Below, in pieces: positions 1-7,302 of a DNA stretch of 64,000 nucleotides. Where the stretch lies: contig NGFI01000014.1 of assembly GCA_002215645.1 (NCBI GenBank), positions 124,001 to 188,000 on the forward strand. The letters are read 5' to 3'. The DNA comes from Gemmatimonadetes bacterium 2013_60CM_65_52. Its GTDB lineage: Bacteria; Gemmatimonadota; Gemmatimonadetes; Gemmatimonadales; Gemmatimonadaceae. Each line of letters opens with the position of its first letter. Position 1 is the first letter of the stretch. The notes beneath the pieces were generated by a model, which was not told the origin of the DNA, ran no database searches, and saw only the letters and a list, made by a program, of their open reading frames with translations. The translations under genes were made by a program, and so were the position numbers.

Positions 1-759
1 GAGTACGCGCGGCAGTACGACCTGCTCTATCAGGACAAGGATTACGACGCAGAGGTCGCACTCCTGGAGCGAGTGTTCGAGCGGCATGCCCTACGCGGCA
101 ACCGCGTGCTGGATTTCGGCTGCGGCACCGGACAGCACGCCATACGCCTCGCGCGCCGCGGATACGACGTGACCGGCGTCGACCGATCGCCCGAGATGCT
201 CGCCATCGCGCGAGTAAAGGCCGAGCAGACGCTCGATGAGACCATCGCCCAGCCGGCATTCGTGGAGGGAGACGTCACAGGCATCCGGCTCGGCGGCGAG
301 CCCTACGACGCGGCACTGATGATGTTCGCAGTGCTCGGGTATCAGGTCAGCAATGCGGCGGTGCGGGCCGCGCTCGCGACCGTTCGTGCGCATCTCCGCG
401 AGGGCTCGCTGCTCGTGGCGGACGTGTGGTATGGTCCGGCCGTGCTGTCGGTGCGGCCGAGTGAGCGCACCAAGGTGGTGGACGCCCCTGGGGGACAGAT
501 CATCCGCTCGGTGCGAACGTCGCTGGATACGCTCGCGCAGCGCGCCGACGTGCGCTATCGCGTGTGGCGCCTGCGAGACAAGCAGGTCGTGGCGGAGATG
601 ACCGAGACGCACGCGATGCGATTCTTCTTTCCGCAGGAGCTGTCGCTCGTTTTCGAGGATGCGGGATTGGAGCTGCTCGAGCTGCGCGCGTTCGGCGAGG
701 AGGATGCGCCGCCGGATGAGACGACGTGGAACGTGCTTGCGGTGGCGCGAGCGCGTTGA
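1..759 (+). CDS. Class I SAM-dependent methyltransferase (5' end outside window)
   Basis: The frame is open from base 1 and no start is visible, so the N-terminus lies upstream. SAM-binding motif I (VLDFGCGTGQHA) sits at about codons 36-47, and the acidic motif GVDRSPEML follows after the expected spacing. The remaining C-terminal half is rich in beta strands (PYDAALMMFAVLGY, LLVADVWYG), as in the Methyltransf_25/11 families. The substrate cannot be read from the sequence. The stop is 4 bases from the stop of the convergent crotonase gene, leaving no room for a terminator between them. Family assignment is firm; function is general only. Confidence 0.85.
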   Translation, partial: EYARQYDLLYQDKDYDAEVALLERVFERHALRGNRVLDFGCGTGQHAIRLARRGYDVTGVDRSPEMLAIARVKAEQTLDETIAQPAFVEGDVTGIRLGGEPYDAALMMFAVLGYQVSNAAVRAALATVRAHLREGSLLVADVWYGPAVLSVRPSERTKVVDAPGGQIIRSVRTSLDTLAQRADVRYRVWRLRDKQVVAEMTETHAMRFFFPQELSLVFEDAGLELLELRAFGEEDAPPDETTWNVLAVARAR

Positions 760-762
760 GCG

Positions 763-1554
763 TCAGAGACCGCGAAACACCGGCGGCCGTTTCTCCCTGA
801 ACGCCGTGATGGCCTCGGCCACGTCGCCAGTGGTGAAACACTGCTTGATGTACGTCAGCTCGTCTCGCAGCGCGGCGTCGAGCGGCTTGTCGAGCGATTC
901 TGCCAGCAGGCGCTTCGTCAGCGCCTGGGCGACCGGTGCGCCTTGCGCCATTGTCGTTGCGTACGCGCGCACCGAATCGGCGAAGGCGTCGTCGGGGAAT
1001 ATCGCGGCGGCGAGACCAATCCTGAGCGCTTCGTCCGCATCCACGTCGCGGCCACTGAGCAGAATCTCCGATGCACGCGAGAGCCCCACCTGGCGTGGAA
1101 GCAGGTACGAGACGCCCGCGTCGGGACTGAGACCGCGGCGCACGTAGCCCGCGGTGAGCTTTGCCGACGCGGCGACGAACCTGATGTCGCACGCGAGCGC
1201 GAGGCCGAATCCCGCGCCGGCGGCCGGCCCGTTGACCGCGGCGATGACAGGCTTTTCGCATGCGAGGACACGGTGCACCCATGTGCCGACCCACGCGAAC
1301 GGATCGAGCCGTTCGGCGCGCGTGGCCGACGGGAGAACCGGTGGCTCCGAGAGGTCGAGTCCCGCGCAGAATCCGCGGCCGGCGCCTGTGATGACGACGA
1401 CGTGCGCAGCGTCATCGGTCGCCGCGTCGGAAAGGGCGTCGGCCAATGAAGCGGCAAGCGCGTCGTTGACGGCGTTGAGACGCTGGGGACGATCCAGCGT
1501 AATCGTGAGCACCGACGCCGAGAGGTCCTGGCGGATGTGCGGAAGGTCGCGCAT
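763..1554 (-). CDS. Enoyl-CoA hydratase/isomerase family protein (crotonase)
   Basis: A 263-residue crotonase-fold protein acting on an acyl-CoA thioester. Oxyanion-hole segments are visible in GAGRGFCAGLDLSE and in NGPAAGAGFGLALACDIRF. At the second catalytic position the sequence reads LSPDAGVSYLLPRQVG, with Asp where hydratases usually carry Glu. This is the pattern of PaaG-like isomerases, so an isomerase is more likely than a classic hydratase (inference). The ATG at 1554 was chosen because homology begins there; an in-frame ATG at 1584 would add ten residues. It is divergent from the GntR regulator at 1677, which may control it. Confidence 0.85.
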   Translation of the reverse strand: MRDLPHIRQDLSASVLTITLDRPQRLNAVNDALAASLADALSDAATDDAAHVVVITGAGRGFCAGLDLSEPPVLPSATRAERLDPFAWVGTWVHRVLACEKPVIAAVNGPAAGAGFGLALACDIRFVAASAKLTAGYVRRGLSPDAGVSYLLPRQVGLSRASEILLSGRDVDADEALRIGLAAAIFPDDAFADSVRAYATTMAQGAPVAQALTKRLLAESLDKPLDAALRDELTYIKQCFTTGDVAEAITAFREKRPPVFRGL

Positions 1555-1676
1555 GTGCCAAGGATGCCGCGCGGGCGCCGGCATGTCGAGGCAGCTTTTG
1601 CGTCACGGGATGCATACAGGGGCGCATGCAGAGCGCGTCTCTCGTATATTGCTGGTGAACTCCATCCCACCGATCG

Positions 1677-2456
1677 ATGCCTGCTCGCCGCACGCCAGCT
1701 TCGCCGCGTTCCGTCGCGCCGCGCGCTCCTCGCGGCGCGCGTCAGGGCGATGGCGATGCGTCCGCGGCGCCGCATGGATCGCGGCCCGAGCAGGTCTATC
1801 AGCGGCTGCGGGAGCTGATCGTGCAGGGGCTTCTCGCTCCGGGCAGCCGCGTGGTGGAGACCGAAGTGGCGAGCAGGCTCGGTGTGAGCCGCACGCCTGT
1901 GCGCGAGGCGCTCCAGCGCTTGCAGCAAGAGGGTTTCGTCGTCGGTGCGCCGGGAGCGCAGCAGGCGCGTCTCACCGTCGCGCCGTTGACCAGGAAAGAC
2001 GTGCACGAGCTGCTCAATATCGTCGGTGAGCTCGAGGGGCTCGCAGCACGGTGGGCCGCGACCCTGCCGCCCGCGGAACGCCGGCAGCTCGCGAAGGATC
2101 TAAAGGCGTTGAACGCCGAATTCCATCGCACGGGACGTACGGCGCCGATCGACCACGGACGTCTGTACGAGGCTGACGAGCGTCTCCACCGCCGGATCGT
2201 GGAGGCGTGTGCCGGCCCGCGGCTGATCGCGATGCACGACAGCGTGAAGCCTCAGGCCGAGCGGTACATTCGGATGTACATCAGCATGCTCACGAGCGAC
2301 ATCCGCGCGTCGGTGGCGGAGCACGACGCGATCATCGATGCCATCGACAGCGGCGAGTCGGATGCGGCGCAGCTCGCCGTGCAAACGAATTGGCGCCATG
2401 CGGCCGATCGTATCGGCAAGGTCATCGAGGTCGCGGGGGAGCGGGGCAGCTGGTAG
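1677..2456 (+). CDS. GntR family transcriptional regulator (FCD type)
   Basis: A 259-residue DNA-binding regulator. After an Arg/Ala-rich N-terminal tail of about 38 residues comes the GntR winged helix (VYQRLRELIVQGLLAPGSRV, then SRLGVSRTPVREALQRLQQE). An all-helical FCD ligand domain follows, from about residue 110 to 245, with scattered His/Asp residues that usually bind a metal and a carboxylate ligand (LHRRIVEAC, EHDAIIDAIDSG). It is divergent from the acyl-CoA isomerase across a 122-bp gap, so it probably regulates that gene and itself. The ligand is unknown. Confidence 0.85.
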   Translation: MPARRTPASPRSVAPRAPRGARQGDGDASAAPHGSRPEQVYQRLRELIVQGLLAPGSRVVETEVASRLGVSRTPVREALQRLQQEGFVVGAPGAQQARLTVAPLTRKDVHELLNIVGELEGLAARWAATLPPAERRQLAKDLKALNAEFHRTGRTAPIDHGRLYEADERLHRRIVEACAGPRLIAMHDSVKPQAERYIRMYISMLTSDIRASVAEHDAIIDAIDSGESDAAQLAVQTNWRHAADRIGKVIEVAGERGSW

Positions 2457-2479
2457 CCTGCCAGTGGCCGCCTTGGTGA

Positions 2480-3130
2480 GGGCGGTCCGGTGCACACGTC
2501 TGTGATCAGGCTGAGTCCTGGTGGTTGCAGCAGCGCCTACGACGCAGTTCGCCAGAGGCGCGGCCCTTTTTAGCGACATGCGCGAGGCTAAGGGCCGCTG
2601 CTCTGCATCGTAAACGGCTCGCCCCGGCGTGCGGATGCCACGGGCACGGAACAGCGTCTTCAGGCGAAGCATCACGCGCGTCGAGTCCTCGACCAGATGC
2701 TGATACGTGCGGGCGAGCTCCTTGAGCGTCGCCCGCGCGGGACTGCCGTGATAGACCGCGCGCAGTGTGCCACAGCGCAACAAGTCGGATAACTCGTCCG
2801 CGTCGTGCTGGTCACTCTTGTGTCCCTGCGCCGAACGGCCTCGTCGATCACACACGATCACGCGATCGACCACACGCACAGGATATCGTGCAGCCATTGC
2901 GCCTGCGTGCCTTCTTCAAAGGTGATGTGGAGCGACCTGCGCATGCCGCGGAAGAACGCCACCAGTGGTCCGGCCTCCATCGGTAGAATGGTCGGTGCGA
3001 TCACCCGTCCACCCTCCTCACGAACCGACGCGACGGTGGTTGTTTGGTGCACATCGAGCGCGACATACTTGGTGGAGCGTCTCATGAGAGCGCCTCTTTG
3101 CTGTGGCCCATGGTTTCTCGACAACTCCAT
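2480..3130 (-). mobile_element. IS110-family transposase remnant, frameshifted and truncated
   Basis: The N-terminal part (frame 2858-3130) reads KYVALDVHQTTTVASVREEG, the first DEDD-type catalytic segment of IS110 transposases, and continues to FEEGTQAQWLHDIL. Near 2880 the reading frame shifts. The second frame (2897 downward) continues with VDRVIVCDRRGR, KSDQHDADELSDLLRCGTLR and ARTYQHLVEDSTRVMLRLK, the next conserved segments. After GRAVYDAEQ (about 2600) the match decays, and the C-terminal Ser-containing domain is absent. The element is therefore inactive. It lies just outside the first cassette boundary; some IS110/IS1111 elements are known to target integron attC sites. Exact ends cannot be given. 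Confidence 0.8.
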
Positions 3131-3160
3131 GGTAGCAGCAAGGGCGCGCTCTCAATATCC

Positions 3161-3167
3161 GTTAGAC
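3161..3167 (+). other. Integron core site opening the TIR cassette (GTTAGAC)
   Basis: GTTAGAC fits the integron core consensus GTTRRRY. It is the exact reverse complement of GTCTAAC at 4351-4357, the inverse core found right after the last gene of this cassette. That pairing is expected when both halves come from one circular cassette. Upstream sequence does not look like the 3' half of an attC site, so this end may be an attI-type end or may have been altered by the neighbouring insertion element. Confidence 0.55.
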
Positions 3168-3228
3168 AACACCCAAGCTGTGGTGTATTTTCGGCAGTGC
3201 CCAGACGCCAGCCCCGCCCTTAGTGACC

Positions 3229-3960
3229 ATGCCAAGAGTATTCATCTCATCTGCGGTGGCTGATCATGGATTTGTTGCCCGCTTACGCGAGCATCTCAAG
3301 CGATCGGGCATTGAAACGACGACCGTGACGGATTCCATCGCGCCCGGCGACGCTATATCGGACGCAGTAACACGTGGCATCGATTCCGCGGACGCATTCG
3401 TCGTTGTGCTCTCGCCTCGCTCGGAGAAGAGCGAGTGGGTTGCGACAGAGGTAGCAATGGCGCTAGCGACCGAACAGCACAAGGGCACTTTTCGGGTGTA
3501 CCCTGTGCTGGCGGACGCGGATACGGACCTTCCATTCTTCTTACGGGACCGCGTCTATCTCGACATGTCGACTGTCAGGCGGTTCAGCGACGCGCTTCCA
3601 AGACTCGTCGAGGCCATCAAGGCGGCTCCGGACACGCAACAGGACACGCAAGAAGCCTTACGTCGGCGCTTGGAGGCGCTCGAAATTCAACGTGCCAGCC
3701 TGAATGCAGCCGAGGAGCATCACAGAGTCTCTCTGATCGAGCGGAGCAAGCTACTAGTGGCAGCGCTTGGAAGCGTGACCATTGTGGTCGGCGTCATTTC
3801 AGGTCTCCTAGTGTTTCGCGGCTCCTGGACCGAATGGCTTCACAAAACGGAATTGGTATGGGCGGCACTCACTATTCTGGCCTCCATGACAACGAGTCTC
3901 GTGACGACGTTCATACTTCGGCGTGCTAGTCGAGAGTCGGAACGGGAGAGTACGCGATGA
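3229..3960 (+). CDS. TIR-domain protein with coiled coil and two C-terminal membrane helices
   Basis: A 243-residue protein starting at ATG 3229 (a GTG at 3223 would add two residues). Residues 2-130 form a TIR domain: strand A is RVFISSAVADHGFVARLREH, and the SPRSEKSEWVATEVAMAL segment carries Glu74 at the position of the catalytic Glu of NAD-cleaving TIR domains such as SARM1. A charged coiled coil (about 140-172) is followed by membrane helices at about 175-196 and 209-230 and a short basic tail. This is the layout of a membrane-tethered sensor or effector, with the TIR probably cytosolic. It overlaps the next gene by four bases, so the two are co-translated. Base composition is visibly less GC-rich than flanking core genes, consistent with transfer. 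An immune role is inferred. Confidence 0.8.
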   Translation: MPRVFISSAVADHGFVARLREHLKRSGIETTTVTDSIAPGDAISDAVTRGIDSADAFVVVLSPRSEKSEWVATEVAMALATEQHKGTFRVYPVLADADTDLPFFLRDRVYLDMSTVRRFSDALPRLVEAIKAAPDTQQDTQEALRRRLEALEIQRASLNAAEEHHRVSLIERSKLLVAALGSVTIVVGVISGLLVFRGSWTEWLHKTELVWAALTILASMTTSLVTTFILRRASRESERESTR

Positions 3961-4349
3961 GCGCACCGGCACTTTCGGCTATCGACATTGAACGCGCGAC
4001 GGAGCAACTCCGCCAAGAGCGCGAGACGTTTGATCAGCAAAAGCAACACGAGAACCGCTGGTTCATACTTAAGCTGGCAATGGGCTATGCATCCATTGGG
4101 TTGTTGGCGGCCATCCTCGTCATCTCATCGTGGATCATTTTTCATGCTGGCGCATTCTCTCAGACCGTTGTTAACTCAGCCGGTGGTGCTATGTTCGTCG
4201 ATACCATTGGTCTTGCAGTCAGCGTCTGGAAGGGTGTCTTGAAGCCAGCCGGAAGGCAGAAGTTGGTTCCGGTTACGAAAGTTAAGTTGCCCATGACAGC
4301 GGGTCGCGCGCTTGGTAGCCCGTCCGAAGGGCGAGATCGCAGCGTGTGA
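3957..4349 (+). CDS. Small coiled-coil, two-helix membrane protein; partner of the TIR protein
   Basis: A 130-residue protein whose ATG overlaps the TIR stop (ATGA). Residues 9-33 are a charged helix (ERATEQLRQERETFDQQKQ), followed by a membrane helix at about 37-62 (LAMGYASIGLLAAILVIS) and a second at about 70-91 ending in VSVWKGVL. The tail is basic and probably cytosolic, ending GRQKLVPVTKVKLPM. No enzymatic motif is visible. Coupling and shared architecture (coiled coil plus helix hairpin) suggest that it forms a membrane complex with the TIR protein. The inverse core GTCTAAC begins one base after its stop codon, as expected for the last gene of an integron cassette. Confidence 0.75.
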   Translation: MSAPALSAIDIERATEQLRQERETFDQQKQHENRWFILKLAMGYASIGLLAAILVISSWIIFHAGAFSQTVVNSAGGAMFVDTIGLAVSVWKGVLKPAGRQKLVPVTKVKLPMTAGRALGSPSEGRDRSV

Positions 4350-4350
4350 T

Positions 4351-4441
4351 GTCTAACGCGTTGCACTTGTCAGAGGAGCTTTTGGTAGCCCGCTGCGCTC
4401 GCCTTTATGTATTCTTTTGCGAGTGAACCTGGGCGTTGACC
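4351..4441 (+). repeat. attC-like site 1 (end of TIR cassette)
   Basis: The site begins with inverse core GTCTAAC (4351-4357) and ends with GTTGACC (4435-4441). The 3' half GCGAGTGAACCTGGGCGTT (4419-4437) matches the half shared by the other sites in this region. An inner palindrome-like segment (CGCTGCGCTCG) is present. The recombination point would be G4435/T4436. The simple core is imperfect at its last positions (GTTGACC against GTTRRRY). Confidence 0.65.
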
Positions 4442-4634
4442 GATCGGGAGAAGTCTCAATGCATTGTCGTCTTCAGAACGTGGTTTCGTATAGGCGTGCC
4501 GTCGCGCACAAGCCGGATTGGCCGAAGCGTAGGCGACGCGAGAATCTTCTTTATTTCCGCTACGCCGGGACAGGGAGGCGCCGCGTACCGGCCCCCCGTG
4601 TGCGGGAGCGAACGAGTTCAGCGGAGATTTTATT

Positions 4635-5291
4635 GTGAGCCACACAGCGCCTCGGTCCGTCCCCTCGCCAATCGCGCCGTCCTTCCTAACGACGACATAC
4701 TCTGAGCTCTGCCGCAGCTATCAGGGATTGCACAACTTCCGGATGAAACTTCTCGGGTTTCTCCCTATTGCCTCAGTCGCTGGGTTGGTCGCGCTGGGCA
4801 AGGCTTTGCCAACGTCGCCGCAGCCGGAGCTTCAACCAGAAGTCGTTGGATACATCGGCATCTTTTCTGGCATTCTGACTCTCGCACTATTCGGATACGA
4901 AGTGCGTAGCCTGCTGATGTGCCATGACTATTCAGTCACTGGCGCGAGCCTCGAAGCAGCGATGGGCATTCGCGGTCAATTCACGCGTTGCGATGAAACA
5001 CGCCACTTTGCGTGCTATCAGGGCACAATCAGGCATCCGCTAGCGCGTCTCGTTAATGACAAGGTAACGTCAAGTCTGGTGTATTCGTTTGTTTTTTCAT
5101 CTTGGTTCTTTGTCGGGCTCAAATGGGCTTTTCATCTGCGGACCGGTCAGTGTGTCTGGTGGGCTGTCGGAATGGGAGCCGCCGTGGCGAGCGGCGCGTT
5201 GCTATTTCTAAGCGTGTTGACACGAGAGTCCAAGAAAGAGGACCTTTTGGTGAACGACGAAGCGGTATTCGTTCTCTTTGAGAGATCGTAA
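4635..5291 (+). CDS. Four-helix membrane protein of unknown function
   Basis: A 218-residue protein from GTG 4635 (no ATG is available nearby in frame). After a Pro/Ser-rich N-terminus comes TYSELCRSYQGLHNFRMKLL, then membrane helices at about 39-56, 70-90, 146-166 and 173-195. The loop between helices 2 and 3 is the longest and contains ALFGYEVRSLLMCHD and a GQFTRC segment. This resembles an uncharacterised bacterial family with a YxxLxxSY...FRxKLLGFLP signature (recognised from memory, not searched). It is the only gene of the second cassette, directly after the TIR cassette, and could be an accessory membrane component or an independent cassette. No enzymatic residues are evident. Confidence 0.6.
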   Translation: MSHTAPRSVPSPIAPSFLTTTYSELCRSYQGLHNFRMKLLGFLPIASVAGLVALGKALPTSPQPELQPEVVGYIGIFSGILTLALFGYEVRSLLMCHDYSVTGASLEAAMGIRGQFTRCDETRHFACYQGTIRHPLARLVNDKVTSSLVYSFVFSSWFFVGLKWAFHLRTGQCVWWAVGMGAAVASGALLFLSVLTRESKKEDLLVNDEAVFVLFERS

Positions 5292-5601
5292 TAGCGAGAG
5301 TCGAACGGCCTAACCTTGGAGTGGAGCCGACGCGGGTACTTGCACCACTTTCGTGGACACTTCCACCTAACGAGGACGAGGTGTCACAATGCCCAGATCC
5401 GGGCCACGACTCAGTTGCTCGGCACTCGGGCGAGCGGCGACGAGCGGCCCACCTAACGAGGCGCTGGACTTGACGGAGCGCGGAGAGCATCCGGTATCGC
5501 GCGCGATCACTATCGCGGACCGGTCGAGGGTATCCCCAGGTTGAGATAGCACCCGCAGGTGAGCTTGGGCATTAGGCTGCGCCCACACCAGGAGGACTTG
5601 C
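5292..5601 (+). repeat. Gene-poor stretch with degenerate attC-like site 2
   Basis: No convincing gene is seen in these 310 bases. Inverse-core-like motifs occur at 5308-5314 (GCCTAAC), 5365-5371 and 5451-5457 (ACCTAAC). CCACCTAACGAGG is repeated at 5363-5375 and 5449-5461. The segment ends with GCAGGTGAGCTTGGGCATT (5555-5573) followed by AGGC, a version of the shared 3' half with ATTAGGC in place of GTTAGGC. This may be one long attC or two decayed sites around a cassette without a gene. A Shine-Dalgarno-like GGAGG at 5591 precedes an ATG at 5602. Confidence 0.5.
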
Positions 5602-5695
5602 ATGCTGGAGTGGCTTGAGCACCTGCTGGTTCTCAGTGAGGCAGCCGATCTATTCACTACGAACGACGAGCCGGCCGCGCTATCGAAGCGCCCTC

Positions 5696-5959
5696 ATGGC
5701 AACCCGCCGCCCCTTGATCGCCAGCTTAGGTATCGGCGCCATCGACTTGCGACGTATCAAGGTGCCATCATCAGGTCTGACTGTCCTCGCCGCCGCGCTC
5801 CTGGGCTGGGTACTGATCCCGATCGCGCTGAAAGCAGGCATCCCGCCGGACGTGCCCGTCGGCCTCGGTGTCATCGTTGGTGGACTTGCCGCATGGACGA
5901 AGCGCAGAGGCATACGCCGCTTGGCCGAACGCCTCACAGAGCGGCGGGTCGAAAGTTAG
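5696..5959 (+). CDS. Small membrane protein, possibly the C-terminal part of a frameshifted gene
   Basis: The open frame from ATG 5696 encodes 87 residues with two hydrophobic segments, LTVLAAALLGWVLIPIAL and VPVGLGVIVGGLAAW, and a basic Arg-rich tail. A better ribosome site (GGAGG, 5591-5595) precedes ATG 5602 in another frame, whose first residues read MLEWLEHLLVLSEAADLF and are plausible protein. A +1/-1 shift near 5690-5710 would join the two into one product of about 119 residues. Either this is a decayed cassette gene, or the true product starts at 5696. No family recognised. Confidence 0.4.
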   Translation: MATRRPLIASLGIGAIDLRRIKVPSSGLTVLAAALLGWVLIPIALKAGIPPDVPVGLGVIVGGLAAWTKRRGIRRLAERLTERRVES

Positions 5960-5974
5960 AGCACGCGACCGCCA

Positions 5975-6074
5975 GTCGAACGCGTCGCTGCACAAGCCGG
6001 GGCGCGATACGGAGTGGCGTTGGCTGCGCCAGCGCCGTCTATTGGAGTGCTTGCAGCTCAACTGGGCGTTGACG
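5975..6074 (+). repeat. attC-like site 3
   Basis: Inverse core GTCGAAC (5975-5981) and core GTTGACG (6068-6074) bracket 100 bases. The 3' half GCAGCTCAACTGGGCGTT (6053-6070) is nearly identical to that of the site at 11754. Partly complementary arms (CGTCGCTGCA and TTGCAGC) flank the centre. It follows the small membrane gene closely and precedes a gene with a strong ribosome site. Confidence 0.55.
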
Positions 6075-6108
6075 GCAACACCAAGAGAAGTCTGAAGGAG
6101 GAGGCTCT

Positions 6109-6483
6109 ATGGCAATCATTCCATCGCTCCGCTGCCGTAGCATGCGGCAGTCACTTGCATTCTACAGCGGCGTCCTCGATTTCGAGCGCGTAGATGGCGA
6201 TGATGAGCTCAGCGACCCGTCGTTCAGCGTTCTCGCCCGCGATGGCAGCCACCTGTATCTCTCAAGCCATCGTGGCGATGGCGTCTTCGGCTCCGTGGTC
6301 GCGATTACGACGAGCGACATCGATGCGCTATTTCGAACATTCCGGGCGCGGGGACTTCAGACCCCGGGCAATCCGGACGCGCCGCAGCATGTGCATGAAG
6401 GCCCGATCGACCAGACATGGGGCACGCGCGAGTTCTACGTCGAGGATCCTGACGGAAACACGCTCCGCTTCATTCAGGGATAG
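6109..6483 (+). CDS. VOC superfamily protein (glyoxalase/bleomycin-resistance fold)
   Basis: A 124-residue single-domain protein with a strong Shine-Dalgarno sequence (AAGGAGGAGG, 6096-6105). It begins [20 protein letters not shown], the usual first beta-alpha of a VOC module, and ends in [17 protein letters not shown], the classic final strand with the metal-ligand Glu region. [11 protein letters not shown] supplies the middle strand. The family includes fosfomycin and bleomycin resistance proteins and dioxygenases; the substrate here is not recognisable. It is the first gene of a three-gene cassette-like interval (6069-8170). Confidence 0.8.
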   Translation: MAIIPSLRCRSMRQSLAFYSGVLDFERVDGDDELSDPSFSVLARDGSHLYLSSHRGDGVFGSVVAITTSDIDALFRTFRARGLQTPGNPDAPQHVHEGPIDQTWGTREFYVEDPDGNTLRFIQG

Positions 6484-6616
6484 CCATCGATGACGGCTCC
6501 TCGGCGCGGGGAGCGGCATGCGCGGCAACGACACGCTGTCTATTTCCTTCCCTGTTGTTCGACGTCAGTGTAGAAGCCGCAGCTCTCCGACCGCCACCCT
6601 TGCCTGGAAGCACACA

Positions 6617-7264
6617 ATGGCCCGTGTACGCGTGCACAACTTTACGATTTCGCTCGACGGCTACGGCGCTGGCCGGCACCAGACTCGTGAGGATCCCCTC
6701 GGCGTCGGGGGTGAAGCTCTGCATGAATGGTTTATCCCGACCCGCACGTTCCAGCGTATCAATGGCAAGACCGGCGGCACCACCGGCGTCGATGACGATA
6801 TCGCGGCGCGTTTTGGGGTGGGCGTCGGCGCCTGGATCATGGGACGCAACATGTTCGGCCCGATTCGTGGCTCATGGCCCGATGATGCCTGGCGCGGCTG
6901 GTGGGGAAAGAACCCGCCGTACCACGGCCCCGTATTTGTGTTGACGCATTACGGCCGCCCGCCGATTCAGATGGAAGGCGGCACGGTCTTCCACTTTGTC
7001 ACGGGCGGTATCCGCGAGGCGCTGGAACGAGCGACGGCGGAAGCTGAGGGAAAGGATGTGGAGATCGGCGGCGGTGTGGCGACGATCCGCCAGTACCTCG
7101 AAGCGAGGCTCATCGACGAGCTGCACGTGGCGATCGCGCCAAGGCTGCTCGGGTCCGGCGAGCATCTCTTCTACGGCCTCGATCTCACGGCCTTGGGCTA
7201 CGAGTGCACCACCCATGTGCCCACTGCCGCAGCAACCCACGTCGTGCTGACACGACGTCAGTGA
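6617..7264 (+). CDS. RibD C-terminal/DHFR-like reductase family protein
   Basis: A 215-residue protein from ATG 6617 (MARVRVHNFTISLDGYGAG). The start is set by homology, because this family always begins with such a first strand plus SLDG. Other family marks are IMGRNMFGPIRGSW, PVFVLTHYGRPP, VEIGGGVATIRQYLEARLID and LHVAIAPRLLGSGEHLF, which build the NADPH-binding Rossmann-like fold. Members are related to pyrimidine reductase RibD but are usually of unknown substrate. It is the first of three such proteins within 4 kb. It may be co-transcribed with the VOC gene upstream (133-bp gap). Confidence 0.82.
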   Translation: MARVRVHNFTISLDGYGAGRHQTREDPLGVGGEALHEWFIPTRTFQRINGKTGGTTGVDDDIAARFGVGVGAWIMGRNMFGPIRGSWPDDAWRGWWGKNPPYHGPVFVLTHYGRPPIQMEGGTVFHFVTGGIREALERATAEAEGKDVEIGGGVATIRQYLEARLIDELHVAIAPRLLGSGEHLFYGLDLTALGYECTTHVPTAAATHVVLTRRQ

Positions 7265-7302
7265 CTTGAGCGCCGACGGCCACAATTACACCTCGGAGAC
7301 TC

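Noticed and set aside
3229-4349. Thoeris or CBASS system
   Set aside because: No ThsA (SIR2 or Macro/SLOG) protein and no cyclase or nucleotide-sensing effector is present; the TIR protein has its own membrane helices.
5389-5544. Small frame of 51 codons after the four-helix gene
   Set aside because: No ribosome site, no hydrophobic or conserved segment, and it crosses the repeated CCACCTAACGAGG motifs of the attC-like region.
6518-6616. N-terminal extension of the first RibD_C protein
   Set aside because: The added 33 residues are Arg/Ser-rich and unlike the family, which starts at the strand before SLDG.
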